Notes under the pieces: generated by a model | The model's input: the letters and a program-made list of their open reading frames with translations, nothing else | Databases searched by the model: none | What the model was told of the DNA's origin: nothing | Shown here: piece by piece, positions 34,401-64,000 of the stretch | How positions within the stretch are numbered: the first letter of the stretch is position 1 | Layout: every line of letters starts with the position of its first letter | DNA from: Anthopleura xanthogrammica | Lineage: Eukaryota; Cnidaria; Anthozoa; Actiniaria; Actiniidae | DNA: 64,000 nucleotides | Direction of reading: 5' to 3' | Assembly: GCA_964019055.1 (NCBI GenBank) | Contig: OZ025208.1 | Span: 15,134,097 to 15,198,096, forward strand | Translations under genes and position numbers: made by a program

Positions 34401-37400
34401 GGAAACCAGCACAGAGAAGTAGGCTCCCCTTAAAATAATAGAAGATAAGATGTAAATTTAACCCCAAAATATTTGCACTGCTCTTCACATTGTCTGGCTT
34501 TATTCTACTAAAAAGCCAGACACCCAGAACCAGGTGATCTCGCTTCTCTCAGGTTAAAGGAATTACCCAATCAGCAAACTTTTTGTTTGTAGCTCAGTGT
34601 TTCCTAGTTCCAGGTTTTTGGCTTGATTTATAACAGCTTTGGCTCCAAAATAATAAAAATAAAACTCATCCAGACAAAGATTTGCCAAATACCCTAGTTT
34701 ACAAAAAGCATATTTCAACATTGTTGGTTAAAGAAATAACTTAGAAATTTTTGCTGTGACAAACAATGTGTTGTGCATCTAGATTCCAGATCACCGAGAA
34801 GTTACACACCTGGGTTGCAGAAACAGTGACATTTAAACAGCTCTGGCATTCATCATATGACAGGAAATTTGCAGAAAGTTTCCACCTTAAAATGAGTAAT
34901 TGATTCCAATCACTAAGGAGTACTTGTACTTACTTTTTGATAGTTGACATTGTGTAGTCAGGTAGCCAGAAACCCCAGTGAGTTGCAAGAGAATTTCGAA
35001 GCCAATCATTTGAGTCTGGCCCAGTTATTGCTGGTGGTGGAAAACTAGACATCAAGAAAAAAAAATTGTTAACTCAGTAACTTGTGGGAACTTGTTATTC
35101 ACTCGTAGAAAGCATGGTTGGCATGTGCTGTTAATGCACCACCTCTCACCACATGTTTTTTTCTGGGTTCTTCAGTTTTCCTTCCTCTGTGAAAATCATT
35201 GTGAAATTCCAATTTGATCATGGAGTGAGGGCCACAGGTTTGTTAGCCACTGGCTATTACAATCTCTGGGCTGATCTAAGTCAGGGCATGGCTAACTTGC
35301 AGATCAAACCCTGAAACAACCTGTGGGCTGATCTAAGTAAGGGCATGGCTAACTCACAGATTGAACCCTGAAACAACCTCTGGGCTGATCAAAGTCAGGG
35401 CATGGCTAACTCGCAGATCAAATTAGAACTTATGATGTTGGATTTTGTGGAGGAGGAAAAACCAGGATACACAAAGAAGTTCTTTAATAAAAGGAAGACA
35501 CCCAGCAACTCTAATAACATGTGACATTGAGTCCAGGAATCAAACCTAAGAGCCCAGAGGTGAGTGCACTACCTCTATGCTGGCCACCCTTGATTCCCTA
35601 TTCCATGCTATCTTTCCATACCTATTAACAGGAGAGCCCTCATGGTTACCAAGTGCAGGATATATTGTTACCCCAGGAAGATATTTCAGCAACAACTTCA
35701 CTGCTGCATCCAATGCATGAAGCTTTAACAAAGGCAAGAAAAGAAAGTGAATGGAAAATTCAGTAAAAATAATTAGGGATATATCCTTCTAGCAGTATAT
35801 GATAGCGATGCCAATGCTGCCCCATGTCACAGGATGACCTATCTGTAGAACACACCATTCCTGGACATCCTTAGGCATCCTGGCTGACAATTATACATTT
35901 CAGCGCAATGACTTTTGTAAAATACCCTTTAAGCTGGAATGTCATATTTATCATTTCTAGAAGGATATTTTTGTCTTTATTCAGACTGCTGCCAAATTTC
36001 AAAAATCTTAGCTTTGAGTCGCCAGTATGACCTATTATAAAAGATTTTAGCGTGGGCGAAATGCATGGGTGATGTGCTCTGTGAGCAATAAGGCTGGATA
36101 CCCCTGTAGGGTTGTTCTTGCTGTAAAAGGGTGTCCAACCCTTCCCAAGGTGACATTACCAGCTGACATTTTTAACTCTACACCTCCCCCATCCTTGGGT
36201 GTCACACTTGTCCCACATGTGGTAAGCTGCAGGAATTTCTCATTGTACATCTCCTGTCAAGGGTACCCTACCTGTCCCAAGATCTCATTCTTTAGATTTT
36301 CAGGTATGTACACATCACCCCCGTCCAGGGCCCGCTGAGTTGATTGCGTTCCCCAAAAGGAATTATGGGTCAACTATTTTTGGTTAGCATTTTCCAAGCA
36401 TTTTCTGAGTCTACAATGTAGACTTCTCTTGTTGATTGAAATTGAATTCTGCCATGAGTTTGACTAGAGTTTACGATCAATTTAAAGAAGGAAGAACTCA
36501 TATTTCATAGGTTTTCTTGACATAATCATGGGCAATGCTAATCAAGATATGATGTTGAATCCTCAATTTTGATTGGTTGACCTTGAATTTGGTCTGAAGT
36601 TCAACTCAGCTGGGTGAGATTGTGCATGTCCAAGATGAACTAAAGCCCCACGAGGCAAGATATATAATACTTCATAAAAATATTTAGAAATAATAAACCA
36701 ATAAAAATAACTAACTTACCTGATCTGATCTGCTCTGGTTCCAAACGTTGTGAGCTGGGATGTCCCCAGTCCATAGAACATAGTCAATCTATTCACATAA
36801 AAAGGAAAATATTTAGCAAATTCAGGAAAAGTCTGTTATTTTTTCATTTTAATCCAATTACCTGGTGAGTACTGTTGATGTGTTCCAACATGTTTTCAAG
36901 GGTGATCAGTGGAGTATCACAGTTATAGTCTCCATATTTACCAGCAGTTGGCTTCCCTGGAGCTGAAACAAACAAATTATGATGATTCAAATATTGTTGA
37001 AACTCCATCATCGACCGACCTGTTGGGACCCAAAATATAGTGAAATGAAAAGAGGAAACTCTGGTGGAGGCTCAAATGGATCGTCAAATTTTGGTATAAG
37101 GGTTGAAAGACTAATTGATAACGTGTCATCTAGTATGTATATTACCTGGAGTGGGGTCATTCTTTCGGCAGCATAGTGGTTCCCCACATTCTGTTGCAGC
37201 CCCTTCTTTGTACAGTTCGTCATAATGTATGTCAGAGATCTGTAGAACTCTCACCACAGGTGACCCAGGCTAAACAAAAGTCAACAACTGATAAGTAACA
37301 GAGTTGGTAAAGTTGGGTGTCCTTATTTCAAACCTTTTGGAGATCAGAAAAAAGGTCTGAAATAATGGGGATATTCAGGGTAATATTTTAGTGACACTAA

Positions 37401-38769
37401 TCCACGGGACACAGCCTCAATGGATGAAGAGCTATACTCTATTGAGATGCTACTGCTAAACCTAATCATTTATTCATTGTTATCTGAATCATATTTTGCT
37501 CTTAGAACTTATGAAAGGCATATGACTGGATTACTGCATGCCTTGTTGAGTGATATGTCAAGCTGGTTGTAATCAAGCAATCATGACAAGCTGAATTACT
37601 GGAGAAACAATGGAGCAATATATAAAATTCTATTGTCTTCCAGAATTTCTTTATTGTCTTTTTATCAGTATCACCAAGCCATAACAGTATTATTCAGTGG
37701 ATTTACTAGTACTGTATAGGATAGAGATGTAATGCCTTCTGTCATGGCTTGGTATGTTGCATGCAATGAAAGCAAACAAAGAAGCTCTCCTACATGTAAG
37801 GACCTATTGTTTTTGAAATGCCATAATAAATGCCATAATAATTATTCTTATATAACATGACTTTAAAAAGGTTTTGAAGAAAATTTTCTTAGAAATGTAG
37901 AATTTTTTATTCGAAAGTTGAAACTAGAAATTACCAACTTTACATTGCTCAACACTGTTGTCATTTAAGTTTAATAGTTATTAAAGTTATGTGTTGGTAT
38001 GATATGGGGTGATGTGTCGTAATCATGACATAACAACCGTATACCACATTCTTGTCGATTTCATGCAAATTATCAGAAAATGAAAAACAGAAAGAAAGAG
38101 AGAAGGAAAGAAAGAAAAAAATTCCATTTCGCAGCGCAATTTATGAAGAGAAAGAAAAAAGCACATTTTTTATAACAAGATCTTAGTTCTTACAAACAGT
38201 CAACATTTTAATTACGCAACTACAAAGAGAACTTTACTAGCTGGATTCATCTCAGGGCAATATTCTGTATTTTTGATGATTCTAAATTAATAATTACCTA
38301 CCTTTGGTGGTGGAATAGGAAGAACTGGAGGTTTGGGAGTTTTAGGAATAGTTACGTTCCAGAAAATATCAGGATTTGGTCTCTTGGCACAAGATTGTCC
38401 GAGTATCGACCCGCAGACTTCGTCAGGACTCAGAAAAAACTCGTCAAAAACATTCAAGACCTCTCCTTTAAAATCTTGAATAATACCAGTACATACTCTG
38501 TTATCTTCAACCTTGAGCTTAATACACAGTTTAGTGAGGAATTTAGCAATATCGTTTTGAGTTGGTTTAGTTTTGAAGGCAATTTGAGCAACTTCTGTGA
38601 GAGCCTTGCAAGCGTCACACTCAACTTCTGACTTGAAATGCGAGGTAAATCGGCGAAGATACCCTAAAAATGCCTCCTTTTTGGAATATTTCTGAGGTAA
38701 TCCTGAAGTGCAGAGGATATTAAGTAGAAGTATAACACCTATAAATGAGAATTTTGGTGTTAAATCCAT
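31449..38769 (-). CDS. SMPD1-like: Acid sphingomyelinase (sphingomyelin phosphodiesterase), 13 coding exons, complete
   Basis: Hydrolyses sphingomyelin to ceramide and phosphocholine in lysosomes or outside the cell. Exons, in gene order: 38302-38769, 37146-37269, 36862-36962, 36720-36788, 35622-35722, 34934-35044, 34348-34428, 33987-34074, 33321-33499, 32795-32891, 32395-32481, 32223-32317, 31449-31632. All borders are GT/AG and phases agree, giving 594 residues (human 631). A signal peptide at ~1-23 precedes a saposin-B domain (~50-130, six cysteines). The metallophosphoesterase core keeps every expected zinc ligand: SDIHYD (D169, H171), TGDIPAH (D240), GNHE (N280, with H281), GHIPPG (H387) and GHTHND (H421, H423). 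GDIPAH and SWNYYRI match the family closely. The last residue is cysteine, as at the human C-terminus. An SMPD1 versus other SMPD paralogue assignment needs a tree. Confidence 0.96.
31672..31860 (-). pseudogene. LINE 3' end fragment (reverse transcriptase C-terminus)
   Basis: On the minus strand it reads [16 protein letters not shown], then [16 protein letters not shown] and a short tail, the usual C-terminal signature of many LINE ORF2 proteins. It is followed by a GAT/TGA triplet tail (plus strand: catcatcatcatc at 31672-31693). Only the end is present, in the 3' flank or last intron region of the sphingomyelinase gene; it overlaps no exon. Confidence 0.65.
31874..32140 (+). repeat. SINE family 1 copy, interrupted
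   Basis: Head fragment atcaagggtgctgtactggt at 31879-31900, a gap of about 60 bases (31923-31980), then tctggggtcaagtattcaat (degraded B box), gtgagtaaagtttgttagct and tttttctccctttgtaaa. Lies in the last intron of the sphingomyelinase gene. Confidence 0.55.
32940..33260 (+). repeat. Degenerate GGGTGTCAGTA / TAGGTTGTTGG minisatellite
   Basis: About 20 irregular units of ~15-18 bp (agggtgtcagtag, ggttgtcagtagg) fill the intron between exons 9 and 10 of the sphingomyelinase gene. Confidence 0.75.
34211..34265 (+). repeat. tRNA-like sequence, truncated (SINE head)
   Basis: Starts gctcctgtagctcagtggt, with D-arm and anticodon-arm-like parts and a degenerate B box (catgggttaatagacc). The 3' acceptor strand does not pair with the 5' start, so it is judged a SINE-like relic and not a tRNA gene. 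Confidence 0.4.
34530..34795. repeat. MITE with CCAGGTGATCT ends (copy 2, inverted)
   Basis: Inverted relative to 13233-13525. Shares ttgtttgtagctcagtgttt-type and cctagttccaggttttt-type interior sequence. Lies in an intron of the sphingomyelinase gene. Confidence 0.7.
35110..35195 (+). repeat. Partial SINE family 1 (plus orientation)
   Basis: Contains ggttggcatgtgctgttaat, ctctcaccacatg and tttttctgggttcttcag, a degraded head and body. Confidence 0.45.
35258..35602 (-). repeat. SINE family 1 with 3-unit 57-bp array
   Basis: Units at 35258-35428, then body (ggaggaggaaaaaccaggat) and head (caggaatcaaacctaagagc, gagtgcactacctctatg) to 35602. It ends about 20 bases from the exon at 35622, so the SINE head lies against a splice donor. 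Confidence 0.75.
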
Positions 38770-39880
38770 GGTATTCTAGAGGATCACTACCTCTACACTC
38801 CCTCAGTGTTTACAACTGCATCCCAAACACCAACCTTAAAATCATGGGATAAGGGACGTTGACCCACGTCAGAACGTCCTATTATGGACCTGGATGTCCC
38901 TCATTTCGGGAAAATCCCGTTTTTTAAATGAAATGAAAACCTGGAACGAAAGGGAAAATGAAAAATAGTAAAAAGTAAACAACGACAGAAAAGATATTTC
39001 TATTTTCAGCAAAAACTAGTTTTATGGACAAGGGATACCCAAAAAATTTTTTTAGGACAAGAGATAAAATGGCCAAGTTTTAGGCCAGGATCATAGACAT
39101 TTTTTTGAGATAATGATAAATACTTTCATGAAGGATTAGATGTCCTCAGAATTGGTGGTTAGGGACAACTGGATAGTGCATTATATGGAGGGTCCTGAAA
39201 GGGGGGGGGGGGGGGGGGTCCAAATCCCATTTTACCAGCCCAAGATATTTTTTGCAACATCCCAATCCCAGTCATGACAAAACCACTACCCGAGTTATAG
39301 AGTAAGAGTTAGAAATTCTACCACATCCCAATCCTAGTAATGGCTAAATCCAAGTCCCATTGCATCAAATCCCATTTTCCTAACCTGTGTGCCGACCCGG
39401 ACAGGTTACGTCCGGATGCATGCAGGCTACATTTTCCCAGCCCAAAAGAAGGTGAATCCCAAGGTCCATTCTAGGGTATATTAGATATACGGTATATAAA
39501 TTAAATATGGCAAGAAAATCTTGGTAATTATCTATAAACTAGTTTGGAGTTCAGAGGATTTACATTGAGAGGCTAGGTAATCAAAGAGGAAGGATGGGAT
39601 TACACAAAAATGAGAAAGTAGCAATCACTAATAAAGGGGTTCTGTATCATAAAAACTAAAAAAAGACAAAGCCTTTTTCGGGGGCTAGGGATCAGATAAT
39701 ATTCTAAAATCACCCTCCCGACGATAAATAATGATCGAGCTCCCTCATTAAGTTAGGATTTCAAATAAGTGTCAATATTGTAAGCCTGCACAGAGTAGAG
39801 TGAGTGTGCACAGACTAAACAGCTGGTCAGCGCGGGATCCCTGTGTTGAAGTGCATGCGTGTAAACACAGGTGAGAGGCA
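38770..39880. promoter_or_regulatory. Head-to-head intergenic region (sphingomyelinase / DIDO-like)
   Basis: About 1.1 kb separates the sphingomyelinase start from the presumed first DIDO-like exon, so both promoters must be here or close by. It contains a G-run at 39199-39218. The left 200 bp would be the sphingomyelinase 5' UTR/promoter. No TATA box stands out. Confidence 0.5.
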
Positions 39881-39883
39881 ACC

Positions 39884-39898
39884 AAGATGGCGGCGAAC
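39884..39898 (+). promoter_or_regulatory. YY1-like AAGATGGCGGC element at a probable 5' UTR exon end
   Basis: AAGATGGCGGC matches the YY1 consensus known at promoters and early transcribed regions. It is followed directly by a splice donor (GAAC|gtgagt at 39899). The ATG in the motif could begin an alternative short N-terminus. The acceptor joining this exon to the CDS is not certain (a possible one is near 39988). Confidence 0.5.
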
Positions 39899-40154
39899 GT
39901 GAGTCGACCTCGTCTAGAATGAAACTCGATCACTTACTCCTAAAAATACTACAGATAATACCGTCTGTTCGACTTGATTCCTACACAGAATTTGCAGGAG
40001 GTGAAAAGCTTTCAAATACTACGTGAACGAGTTTGTTTGCTAGATCCCGACAGTGTTTATTCAAAGCCCAGTTGTTGGAGAATTAAGCTGAAGATAATGA
40101 TTTCCATGTGACTTTACATTGTGTTATTGTGATTGTTTATGATTTGTGTTTGGT

Positions 40155-58149
<17,995 letters not shown>

Positions 58150-58966
58150 TAAAAAAGAAATTCCTTTTTAAACGTAAAATAGTCTATAAAAGATTCATCG
58201 GTCCCTGTGGGCAAGAGAAGACGGTTTTTCTTGGGTAAACGTTTGTAATATATTTTGGTACCATTTTAGAGAGGTGCTTGTATAAGGTTACTTAGAAGGT
58301 GCGTTGATTCGATTGGTCGGCACATTTCGAAGTAAGAATCCAGAGAATACTACCCATATTTTGATTCATAACAAATGTACAAATTGATAAATCCAAGTTT
58401 TATGGCTGATATAATATATTGGTCAATAATTGTTGTATTTCACCAACCTTGAAAAAATCATTTCTTCAAATTTATCCAACAGCTGCTGTGACGTCACAGT
58501 GACGTCACAGTAAAATTTGATTTTTGGGATTCAAATTTGAGTCTTTTTCTAGAGCTTTCTTATCTCGGAATCCGATTACCAAACGAACCGTCACCGAGTG
58601 ACTTTAGGTTATGTTTGATATGTGATTTGTTTTTAGACGAAACAAAATGTTTTTTCGTTGTTATGATAAGAAAGTACTTGCTCTTAAATCGAAAATGATT
58701 GGTTTCGCAACCCCGCGGTGACAAGAAAGGGGCTAAAAATTCTCTCTTCCATTTGTCCTGTTTTACCTTTGTCTGCGGAACTTTAATCACTGACTACAGT
58801 ACACAAAGTGATAGCATAAAGATCATCGATTTTGCTATTCCTTACATAGTAAACATTACCCGAGTGACATCAGTTTGTAGATAGAAAGAAACCACAGTCA
58901 TTTCAATTTATTTTTGCTTTCATACACCGAACTGCAATATCGCCACTATTTGAATATCTATTGTTC

Positions 58967-59053
58967 TGGACTGACTAGACTCTTGTTCACATGAAAACAG
59001 GGGAAAAAACGTTCTTACATGTATTAGGGGCTAGTCTGCATTACAGAACAATA
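58967..59053. repeat. Short inverted repeat (CTATTGTTCTG arms)
   Basis: ctattgttctggactgacta is mirrored by tagtctgcattacagaacaatag. Confidence 0.5.
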
Positions 59054-61324
59054 GTTATGGAAATTGGTCGCCATATTTACATTCGGTCTATGTCATTTTA
59101 AGAACCAGCAAGTCGAGGATACTTTCAACTCTCTCCTTACATTATTGTTACTTTAGCTAGCTTGGTTACTATGGTTACTACGGTTACACGTTTTCATTTG
59201 AAAATTTTATGGTTAGAGGTTTTTAGAAAACTTATGTTAATATATTAAAACAAAAATTTTACAGTCTATACTTCTGTGTTTAGTTGGTACAGTTAGAGTG
59301 CTGCGCCCCGTACAACTTTTTCTTTCGTATTTTGGTTTACGTACATCAAACGTACGATGACCGAAAAGATAGATGTCTGGTGGTTTTTGAGGTCGCAGAA
59401 CCACTTTGTTAGAGAGAATTAGCTCTATAAAATTAAAGAAAAGCATTCGTGACCTATGCACCTGTCAGATATAATTAAAAACGGCCGTAGACACCTTTTG
59501 GTCGAAAAACGGGCGTTTTTGTCTTGTGAGTCATTTTTTTAGATCGGAATAACTTACCGGGCGGCAGTTTTTCTGAATATTCTAACAGTTAAGCATAGAG
59601 AGAACAGATGGGCCGTTTCATGCAATTTTCCCCCCACTTCAACGGAAGTACTGAAGCGCGTTATCTTTTGATGTCAGCAGAACTCAAAAGAAAGACAGTT
59701 CACCATTTTCCATGTACATCGTTCACTGGTCAAACACAAATCCTTCAAGCGAGGCTTCGAGATATTTTTTTAAAGGACTATTCAAATTTGAACCTTGCAA
59801 CCTGGACGGAATGCTTTGTGTTTGACAGTGAACCTATGTATGGAAAGTGGTGAATTCAAAGTTTGTGGGTGATGACGGCTAGTTTAAACAATTTGACGTC
59901 AATTGTGGTTTTCCACTTATGGCTTAAAACCCACCTCGCTGCTTAAATGAAGCTTTAGCAATGACAGTTACTATGTTTTCAAAGTGAAAAAAATTAACCC
60001 AAATTTGGTGTCATTTCTAGCTTAAAATATAAGCTTTAGAAATTCGGTCTGTGACGTTCAGTAAGACTACACAGGTGCATAGTGTGTGGTTAATTCAGGA
60101 CTAGGCGTTTTTGTCTTCTTATTATATCGTTTATAACAAAATCAAAATAGAAAATAAACGTTCAAGGTAGCAGGTACAAAGTGTTGACTTTCGTTGCTGT
60201 TTGAGATAACTGAACACTGATTTACCTGGCTATTGCCTGTGTTGCATCCCGATGTTTCAGTTGTGGTCTTGAGACTGATGCTCCTAAAGACATTTCAAAC
60301 ACAAGCATGCAGGGCCTGTGGAAAGGGGCTTCAGCCCACCATTTTTCTGCCCATAAGTACCAAAAACTTTTTAAGGGAATTCAAAATAGTTTCATTGCCC
60401 TTTGAAAACGGTTCTTAGCCCCAGCACTTGTATGCTGTGCAGGCCCCGACATGAGGTACAATACATCCTCGCGTTGAGTTGGGTACAATCGGGTACTGCT
60501 CCTGACCACAATTGTTGAGTTAATGGACCAACACCTTTTTATTTGATAGCCCCCAAATTCTGATTGAAAAAAATTGGTGGCCCCTTAAAAATCCAAATCA
60601 TCTTTCCCCAAACTCATAAATTATGCATGGTCTCTTTTCATGGGATTGGCAGGGTTCTAACAAAGCAAAAGTGATTACAAATGAGGTGCTGAATATATTT
60701 ATTTTCTATTTGTCACATCACTGAATGGAGTGGAACTTGACTGTACAAGTTTGTGAAAAAAGCCAGCACACAACACCATCGCAAAATATGATCACATCCA
60801 GAAAAAATAGTTGCAGTGCATGAAGTTAAAGTTCTGGTATACAGTGACACAGCTAAAACTTGTGCTAGAGTGTCCAGACAACATAATTTTTAATAAATCG
60901 TGTGGTAGAATACTACTCTTTTGAAACTTTGCGTGAGAAAATTTCAGAGAAAGAACCACTTTCTCCTATGCCTTATGTTGCAACACAAGTTTCACATGCA
61001 ATTGTGGTATGTGACAACATCCTACAGTGCCATATTGCACACGTCACCCTGTCACCATAACCACAATGCATATGTTAGAGGCATGGCACTTTGCACAGCA
61101 ATTTTTTCACACTTGTACAACCATTTACTCCACTATTTAAAAAAAATGATGAAAATTAACAAAGGGAAAAGTTAAACTTGCCTTTAAAAGTGTTCTCACG
61201 TAAAACAATTTAAAATGTAAAAAATATAAAATACATCTAAAAATTGACTTTTGAGCAACTCTATTTGTACAATATGCATGAAGTGTTAACATTTAAAAAA
61301 TGCCTTCAATAGACTTTTACTGTA

Positions 61325-61478
61325 ACAGTGCGAATCAAAAAACCATGGGCACCACAAAAATTTCAGAAATCATGTATTGTTCGTTGGAGTTTAAGAAATT
61401 CATTTCTGATTGTTCAACGAACAATAAACGATTTCTGAATTATTTCTGGGTGCTCACGGTTTTTCGATTCACTGTTTT
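61325..61478. repeat. MITE-like inverted repeat
   Basis: acagtgcgaatcaaaaaacc mirrors ggtttttcgattcactgt; inner arms gggcacc and gggtgctc, aatttcagaaatc and gatttctgaatt. Confidence 0.65.
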
Positions 61479-61497
61479 AATAGATATTACTTGACAT

Positions 61498-61577
61498 TAG
61501 AGTACAAACACTAAAAACCTGCACTAGTTGCATCTATTTAGTGCTATTTAGGTTGCACAGTTTTAGTGCTTGTACTC
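61498..61577. repeat. Short inverted repeat (TAGAGTACAA arms)
   Basis: tagagtacaaacactaaaa mirrors ttttagtgcttgtactcta around a 40-base loop. Confidence 0.7.
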
Positions 61578-61977
61578 TATATCTCTACTTGAATAGACAT
61601 GAGCTTGATCTAGTTTTCTTGTCTTCATTTGACAATATTTATATTTTTTATGGGTGTTGATCTGTCAGAAGACTGTTTTTCATGAGTGACACAAGGACTA
61701 GGAAGAAAAAATTATAATCTTTGTTCTTAAAATTGTGATTGTGATTATTGGCAATCACTCTAAAATGGGATCATTTCAATGTCACATATATATCAGTTCC
61801 TTGATAAATAATAACTTATATTAATGCCATAACTGACTGACTTTTCCCAAAGTTGCTGTTCTAAATGCAACTGAAGGACTTTGTTATATTATGCTTCTAC
61901 TCTGATCATTAATGTGAAAATAATTAAAGTGAATAATTTTCTCGAAATCCAAATAAAACGAATATTAATAGAATAAC

Positions 61978-62215
61978 GGCACAATCACACAGACTACGCA
62001 ACTTGTCTTGCAACAGCGTTGTGACACAAGTTGCAAGAGGTTTTAGACAATGCAATTGAGACGCTATCATTGACAAAAGTAGAAACGAATTCTGCTTTTT
62101 GCAATGATTGCTGCAATATTTCTCATAACATTTTTGAGATTGCAGTGTAGGTTAAATGTACATGTCACAATGCTAAATGCAACTTGTGTCGCAATGCCGT
62201 GTAATCATGCCTCAA
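61978..62215. repeat. MITE-like element with GGCACAATCACAC / TTGCAACTTGTG arms
   Basis: acggcacaatcacac against gccgtgtaatcatgcc-type ends, and gtgacacaagttgcaa against tgcaacttgtgtcgcaa interior arms. Confidence 0.55.
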
Positions 62216-62487
62216 AAAGTCTAGATTCTAAAAGTAGATTAATGCGTAAAATTGGATATTGTTCTGCTGTACTGCGGACTAGTTCTGCTATAATATAGGC
62301 TTATTAGCACAACTTTATATAACATATTTCATGTTTTGCAACAACAAATTTGTACACTCAAATAGTCTTCAAATAAACAAAAAATTACCTACATTATGTA
62401 CACTCTACAAAGAACAAGAATCCATTTGAAATGTGCTTTTTCCATTTACAAATGTGCTATAACTTCTCTTGAAATAATTATTGTCAA

Positions 62488-62945
62488 GTCATGGCATGGC
62501 TAACTCACATATCAAACCCTGAAACAGCCTTGGGGCTTATCAAAGTCATGGCATGGCTAACTGACATATCAAACCCTGAAACAGCCTTGGGGCTTATCAA
62601 AGTCATGGCATGGCTAACTCACATATCAAACCCTGAAACAACCTCTGGGCTGATCAAAGTCATGGCATGGCTAACTCACATATCAAACCCTGAAACAGCC
62701 TTGGGGCTTATCAAAGTCATGGCATGGCTAACTCACATATCAAACCCTGAAACAGCCTTGGGGCTTATCAAAGTCATGGCATGGCTAACTTACAGATCAA
62801 ATTGGAAATAATTATTAGTGTGTTAGGCTTAATTTGCACAGGGAGGAAAACCAGAGAACCTGGAAAAATTTCCTTGAATCAAGGGAGACCTAACAAATGC
62901 ACTACTCACATTTGATGCCGAGTCTGGGATTTGAAATGCCGACTC
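62488..62945 (-). repeat. SINE family 1 with 5-6-unit 57-bp array
   Basis: Array 62488-62800 (cagccttggggcttatcaaa variant units), then body (agggaggaaaaccagagaac, tccttgaatcaagggagacc) and head (ccgagtctgggatttgaaat). The 106-residue frame over it is an artefact of a unit length divisible by three. Confidence 0.8.
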
Positions 62946-63360
62946 TGGAAATTTGCCCATTTGCTTTTATTGCCTAGCTATAAATAGCAATATGCACAAT
63001 TATTTCCAAGAAAAGTTATGCACATTTTATGTATGTACCCATTTTCATAATCGTGCAACCCCTATCTAGACAATCACCGTATAGCTATAAATTTGAGACA
63101 TCTGGGTTTTTGGCTTCGAACATCCTGGACTATATTAGTCATTCATTATTATGAAAATCGGTGCAATGGATTTGTATAGATTCTCTTATGCATACAATAA
63201 CTAATAAGAGATGTATTATATATATTTCATGCCTATGTAACTACATTATTGCATAGTGCAAAAGTGTGTAACCAATACATGAAAGGCTCTGCATGTCTCT
63301 CTCTCTCTCTCTTGTCATACATGCTTTCCTTACATTTCAAGTTGTACATTTATTTTCCAG

Positions 63361-63939
63361 AAATTGGAAATGGGAAGCGAACAAACTTTTTATCGCTTGG
63401 TAAGATGTTGGACATCAGGGATGGAGTGGCAAAAATAGCCCCCAGGCTTAATTTGTAAAAGAGTCTTTTTCTGGAGAATTTTGTAGGCACTATATATACA
63501 AAGGTAGCCCAATTTTTTAGCATTATTATGCCTCCCTCCCCCTCCCCCTCCCACTGAATCCCTGGGTCTTTCCCTTAAATGTTTAAATTGGAAAACTAAT
63601 AGTACTGTGACTTTTAAATGGTGTCGGATCCTCTCTTGACCAATTAGAAACCATGAAAATAGAAACTAACCATTGTCGTTGATAACCACAGCACTACAAG
63701 TTTCTTCAAACCAAAAACAGTTTATCGGTCTGTACTGAAACCATCTTCCAAGGTTCACAATCCAGTTAAAAGAAACTTAATATAACACCTAGTTCATCTA
63801 GTCTTGGTAGGATATTTTATACCATGACTGTTTTACTTGTTTATAGTTTTGCTCCTTGATGGATGATGACATTGATGATGTATCTCTGTCAAGCATTCAG
63901 GAAGAACTGAAAAGCAAGAAAAGGACTTTTTGTTATTAA
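63361..63939 (+). CDS. Weak two-exon candidate at the window edge
   Basis: A 39-base stretch 63361-63399 has a good acceptor (tttattttccag) and donor (ttg|gtaaga). The next acceptor, at 63846, opens a stretch with ATG at 63859 reading MDDDIDDVSLSSIQEEL and a stop at 63937-63939. Joined in phase they give about 40 residues starting at the ATG at 63370. No family is recognised, and it may instead be the 5' part of a gene that continues past the window, or chance. Confidence 0.2.
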
Positions 63940-64000
63940 CTATAAAGTAATATGTATATATAGTAATGGTAGTGTATGGTGATGGTGGTTATGGTGGTAG

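Larger units (their letters stand above)
58150..62480. other. 3' flank of the DIDO-like gene and gene-poor DNA
   Basis: No exon chain was recognised. The first part should be the 3' UTR of the DIDO-like gene, with its end undetermined. Contains a tandem tgacgtcacag at 58489-58510 and the inverted repeats at 58967-59053, 61325-61475, 61498-61577 and 61978-62215 listed separately. Confidence 0.5.

Noticed and set aside
62491..62811. Open frame of six repeated MAWLTHISN blocks
   Set aside because: The 57-bp SINE unit is divisible by three, so the frame stays open. The same unit occurs in non-coding copies elsewhere.

Overview
The window is nuclear DNA from a multicellular animal. Its genes are split by introns with GT/AG borders, there are tRNA-derived SINEs, many palindromic MITEs, LINE fragments and kilobase-scale microsatellites, and the proteins are metazoan (SMAD-type MH2 domain, acid sphingomyelinase, a DIDO1/PHF3-like PHD-TFIIS-SPOC protein). 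An anthozoan cnidarian (sea anemone or coral relative) fits the repeat style best. That assignment is an inference, not a demonstration. No prokaryotic, CRISPR or phage features were seen.

Layout: (1) 298-18958, plus strand: the 3' 28 coding exons of an unconventional myosin. The motor is followed by one IQ motif, an acidic linker and then a recognisable MH2 domain, the fold of SMAD proteins. This fusion is the most striking item in the window. (2) 21512-24403, minus strand: an apparently intronless gene for a membrane protein with plant-type leucine-rich repeats and a multi-pass C-terminus. One in-frame TGA interrupts it. (3) 31449-38769, minus strand: a complete 13-exon acid sphingomyelinase with saposin-B and metallophosphoesterase domains and all metal ligands present. 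(4) 40155-58149, plus strand: a complete 19-exon DIDO1/PHF3-like chromatin/RNA polymerase II protein (PHD, TFIIS-M, SPOC, arginine-rich tail). Its promoter region is head-to-head with the sphingomyelinase gene. (5) 58150-64000: mostly non-coding, with a weak two-exon candidate at the right edge.

The non-coding DNA is dominated by one tRNA-SINE family whose 3' part is a ~56-57 bp tandem repeat ranging from 1 to about 17 copies per insertion. It also holds several MITE families with near-palindromic structure, a triplicated reverse-transcriptase-motif fragment, and very long simple repeats: ACAT ~950 bp, CTGT ~680 bp, CTG 738 bp, ATCC ~285 bp. The genes share no evident pathway. The acid sphingomyelinase is lysosomal or secreted, the DIDO-like protein nuclear, the myosin cytoskeletal with a possible signalling module, and the LRR protein is at a membrane.
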